Shown in pieces: positions 62,605 to 64,000 of a stretch of DNA of 64,000 bases. A program made the translations under genes and the position numbers. Location of the stretch: positions 1-64,000 of the forward strand of contig CAYXRF010000001.1 of assembly GCA_964467585.1 (NCBI GenBank), read 5' to 3'. The notes below the pieces were generated by a model. It searched no databases. It saw only the letters and a list, made by a program, of their open reading frames with translations, and was not told the DNA's origin. The stretch's first letter is position 1. Each line of letters starts with the position of its first letter. Source of the DNA: CALVLD01 sp964467585. GTDB lineage: Bacteria; Bacillota; Clostridia; Christensenellales; CAG-138.

Positions 62605-63888
62605 TCAATCCTTGTTGGCAAGCATAATTCGCAAAATCTCACGGTCTGTTTCACGCATACCGTCCTTGCCGAGACGTCCCACGTTTGCTATCGTATTTTC
62701 AACACCCTTGGATATAATACCATCGCCGCCCTGAAACTGCAGCCCGCGCACATACATCTGATATCCAAGTATGCCAGCGTCAACAGCGGAAGCGATTTTT
62801 GCGGCACACGAAGCCTTTGCGCCATCGCATACAATGCCGCTGACTATCGCAAGAGCGTTAACAAGCGTGTGAGCGACAACATCGTAATCTCCTCCAAGCA
62901 GATAGGCAATGCCCGCGCCCGCTCCGCAGCCTGCGTTTACCGCGCCGCAGAATGCCGAAAGCCTGCCGATCCACGTTTTCTGATGAATGGTAACAAGGTT
63001 GGATACAACAAGAGAACGCAAAAGCTTGTCCTGACCAACGTCATATTCGCGTGCGTAAACGATAACTGGAAGCGAAGCCGCCATGCCCTGATTTCCGCTG
63101 CCGGATACAATTATCACGGGCATTTCACACCCGCCCATACGTGCATCGGAGCCTGCTGCCGCCATTGCTTTGGCACGAATCTTAACATCATAGCCATAAA
63201 CGTCAAGAAGCACACGACCAACTCTTGCACCCCAAGCACCGCGAATGCCCTCGTTTGCTATGGCGGTGTTGTACTCAATCTGCCGTTCAAGCACAGCGCG
63301 AACATCGTCAAGCTCAACAGTGTCCGCAAAATCAAGTATATCCCGTATTGTCAGCAAACCACGATCGGTAAGACCGCTTGACGAAAGCTCAATCTCGGGA
63401 GCCTCAAACAGAGTTTCACCGTTTTTTTGAATCAATACAACATTTGTATGATAATCCTTTATGCGCAGACGGGAATATTCCGCCCCGTTATGCAGCGTGA
63501 CGTCAATGTCAAATATTACGTCGCCGTGAGAAGGACGCACTATCATGGGAACGCTTCGCAAAAACTCGCCTATGCGCGGCTTGTCCTCATCTGTGACGGA
63601 GGAAAGCACCTCAAGCACACGATCTGCATCGCCCGCAACAATGCCCGCAGCGGCGGCAGCCTCAATGCCCTTCATCCCGCCGGTGTTTGGCACGATGACT
63701 GACTTAACATTTTTAATTATATTGCCGCTGACGGTTATCTCAACCCTATCCGGCATGCATCCAAGCGTTGCACGCGCCTTTGCGGCGGCAAAAGCAATGG
63801 CTATGGGCTCTGTGCAGCCCATGGCGGGCACCAGCTCTTCCTTCAATATATCGCAGTACGCCTTGTATTTTCCATCCGTATTTTGCAT
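62605..63888 (-). CDS. cyuA: L-cysteine desulfidase (CyuA/CdsB type)
   Basis: A 427-residue Fe-S enzyme of the CyuA/YhaM group that breaks L-cysteine into pyruvate, ammonia and sulfide. Cys25 in AMGCTEPIA is the conserved catalytic or cluster-adjacent Cys, and the later cluster Cys residues lie in SAFCGAVNAGCGAGAG near 312 and CDGAKASCAAKI near 350. The family also resembles the alpha part of L-serine dehydratase, so serine is a possible alternative. It is the first gene of the minus-strand run and follows a strong promoter with a dyad. Confidence 0.9.
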   Translation of the reverse strand: MQNTDGKYKAYCDILKEELVPAMGCTEPIAIAFAAAKARATLGCMPDRVEITVSGNIIKNVKSVIVPNTGGMKGIEAAAAAGIVAGDADRVLEVLSSVTDEDKPRIGEFLRSVPMIVRPSHGDVIFDIDVTLHNGAEYSRLRIKDYHTNVVLIQKNGETLFEAPEIELSSSGLTDRGLLTIRDILDFADTVELDDVRAVLERQIEYNTAIANEGIRGAWGARVGRVLLDVYGYDVKIRAKAMAAAGSDARMGGCEMPVIIVSGSGNQGMAASLPVIVYAREYDVGQDKLLRSLVVSNLVTIHQKTWIGRLSAFCGAVNAGCGAGAGIAYLLGGDYDVVAHTLVNALAIVSGIVCDGAKASCAAKIASAVDAGILGYQMYVRGLQFQGGDGIISKGVENTIANVGRLGKDGMRETDREILRIMLANKD

Positions 63889-63922
63889 ATTGACCCCCGT
63901 ATGCCAAAATCTCTACCACTAT

Positions 63923-63963
63923 ATTATAAAACGACTTGCTCCGTTTTTCAATAGCGGAGCAAG
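63923..63963 (-). promoter_or_regulatory. cyuA promoter embedded in a 9-bp dyad
   Basis: On the minus strand TTGAAA and TATAAT are 17 bases apart (63923-63951). The -35 element lies in the loop of a perfect inverted repeat, CTTGCTCCG/CGGAGCAAG (63935-63963). The dyad could be an operator for a cysteine- or redox-responsive regulator, or a terminator of a gene upstream of the window. Confidence 0.65.
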
Positions 63964-64000
63964 TCCAATTGCAGCAATAATTGTGATAATCCAAACTAAC

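Noticed and set aside
1..64000. tRNA, rRNA, CRISPR arrays and IS elements
   Set aside because: I scanned the intergenic stretches and saw no cloverleaf-like T-loop motif, no regularly spaced repeats and no transposase frame. A covariance-model or tRNA search would settle it.

Overview
The window reads as a chromosomal segment of an anaerobic, amino-acid-fermenting member of the Clostridia (Bacillota). The basis is gene content: the complete oxidative ornithine operon, a histidine-to-formate operon, L-cysteine desulfidase, several dockerin-like domains on secreted proteins, a YtrA-type GntR regulator and Gram-positive style Shine-Dalgarno and sigma-A promoters. GC looks close to half by eye. 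I cannot name a genus. No rRNA, tRNA, CRISPR array, IS element or replication origin was recognised.

Layout. 1-1547: a low-confidence small ORF with a degenerate direct repeat, then a 47-codon aldo/keto reductase stump overlapping an HSL-type alpha/beta hydrolase. 1535-4672 (minus): a corrinoid ABC importer (btuF-btuC-btuD) behind a cobalamin riboswitch with a terminator. 4724-6008: a YcxB-like membrane protein and a collapsed dockerin gene. 6150-12476 (minus): an envelope operon of GT4 glycosyltransferase (with an in-frame TAA), acyltransferase, LolD-like ATPase and a 1096-aa FtsX-type permease with a periplasmic-type coiled coil. 12527-16032: divergent ytrA-type regulator plus ABC exporter. 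16282-21016: sirtuin, THEP1-like NTPase, a polytopic GT-C-like protein and a GT2 glycosyltransferase. 21068-23799: lone lipoamide dehydrogenase and an ArsR-type regulator. 24218-31555: a giant subtilase with a dockerin inserted in its Fn3-like domain and four BIG2-plus-propeller modules, split by an in-frame TAA.

31787-41670: the ornithine operon (ord, ortA, ortB, oraS, oraE, glmL-like, orr) followed by alr and a type 4 uracil-DNA glycosylase. 41747-42518 (minus): a frameshifted dockerin protein. 42629-47292 (minus): phosphoglucomutase, then a VirD4/TraG-like ATPase without a visible membrane anchor and a Sel1-like partner. 47397-49767: an OPA-type MFS transporter and a FadR-type GntR regulator. 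49871-58176: hutH, hutU, ftcD, hutI, fchA, fhs. 58288-63951 (minus): cyuA, folD, GT4, and a wecB-GT2 fusion.

How the genes fit together. L-ornithine is racemised by Orr, isomerised by the B12/PLP-dependent OraSE, oxidised by Ord and cleaved by OrtAB to alanine and acetyl-CoA. B12 for OraSE can come through the riboswitch-controlled importer, and the GlmL-like ATPase is the likely chaperone or repair partner. Histidine goes to glutamate plus formimino-THF, then to methenyl-THF; FolD and Fhs can convert the one-carbon unit to formate with ATP gain. Two structural themes recur: broken genes, including all three dockerin-bearing genes of the window, and strong promoters placed so close to start codons that leaderless transcripts are predicted for two genes. 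All functions are inferred from sequence; no search was run.
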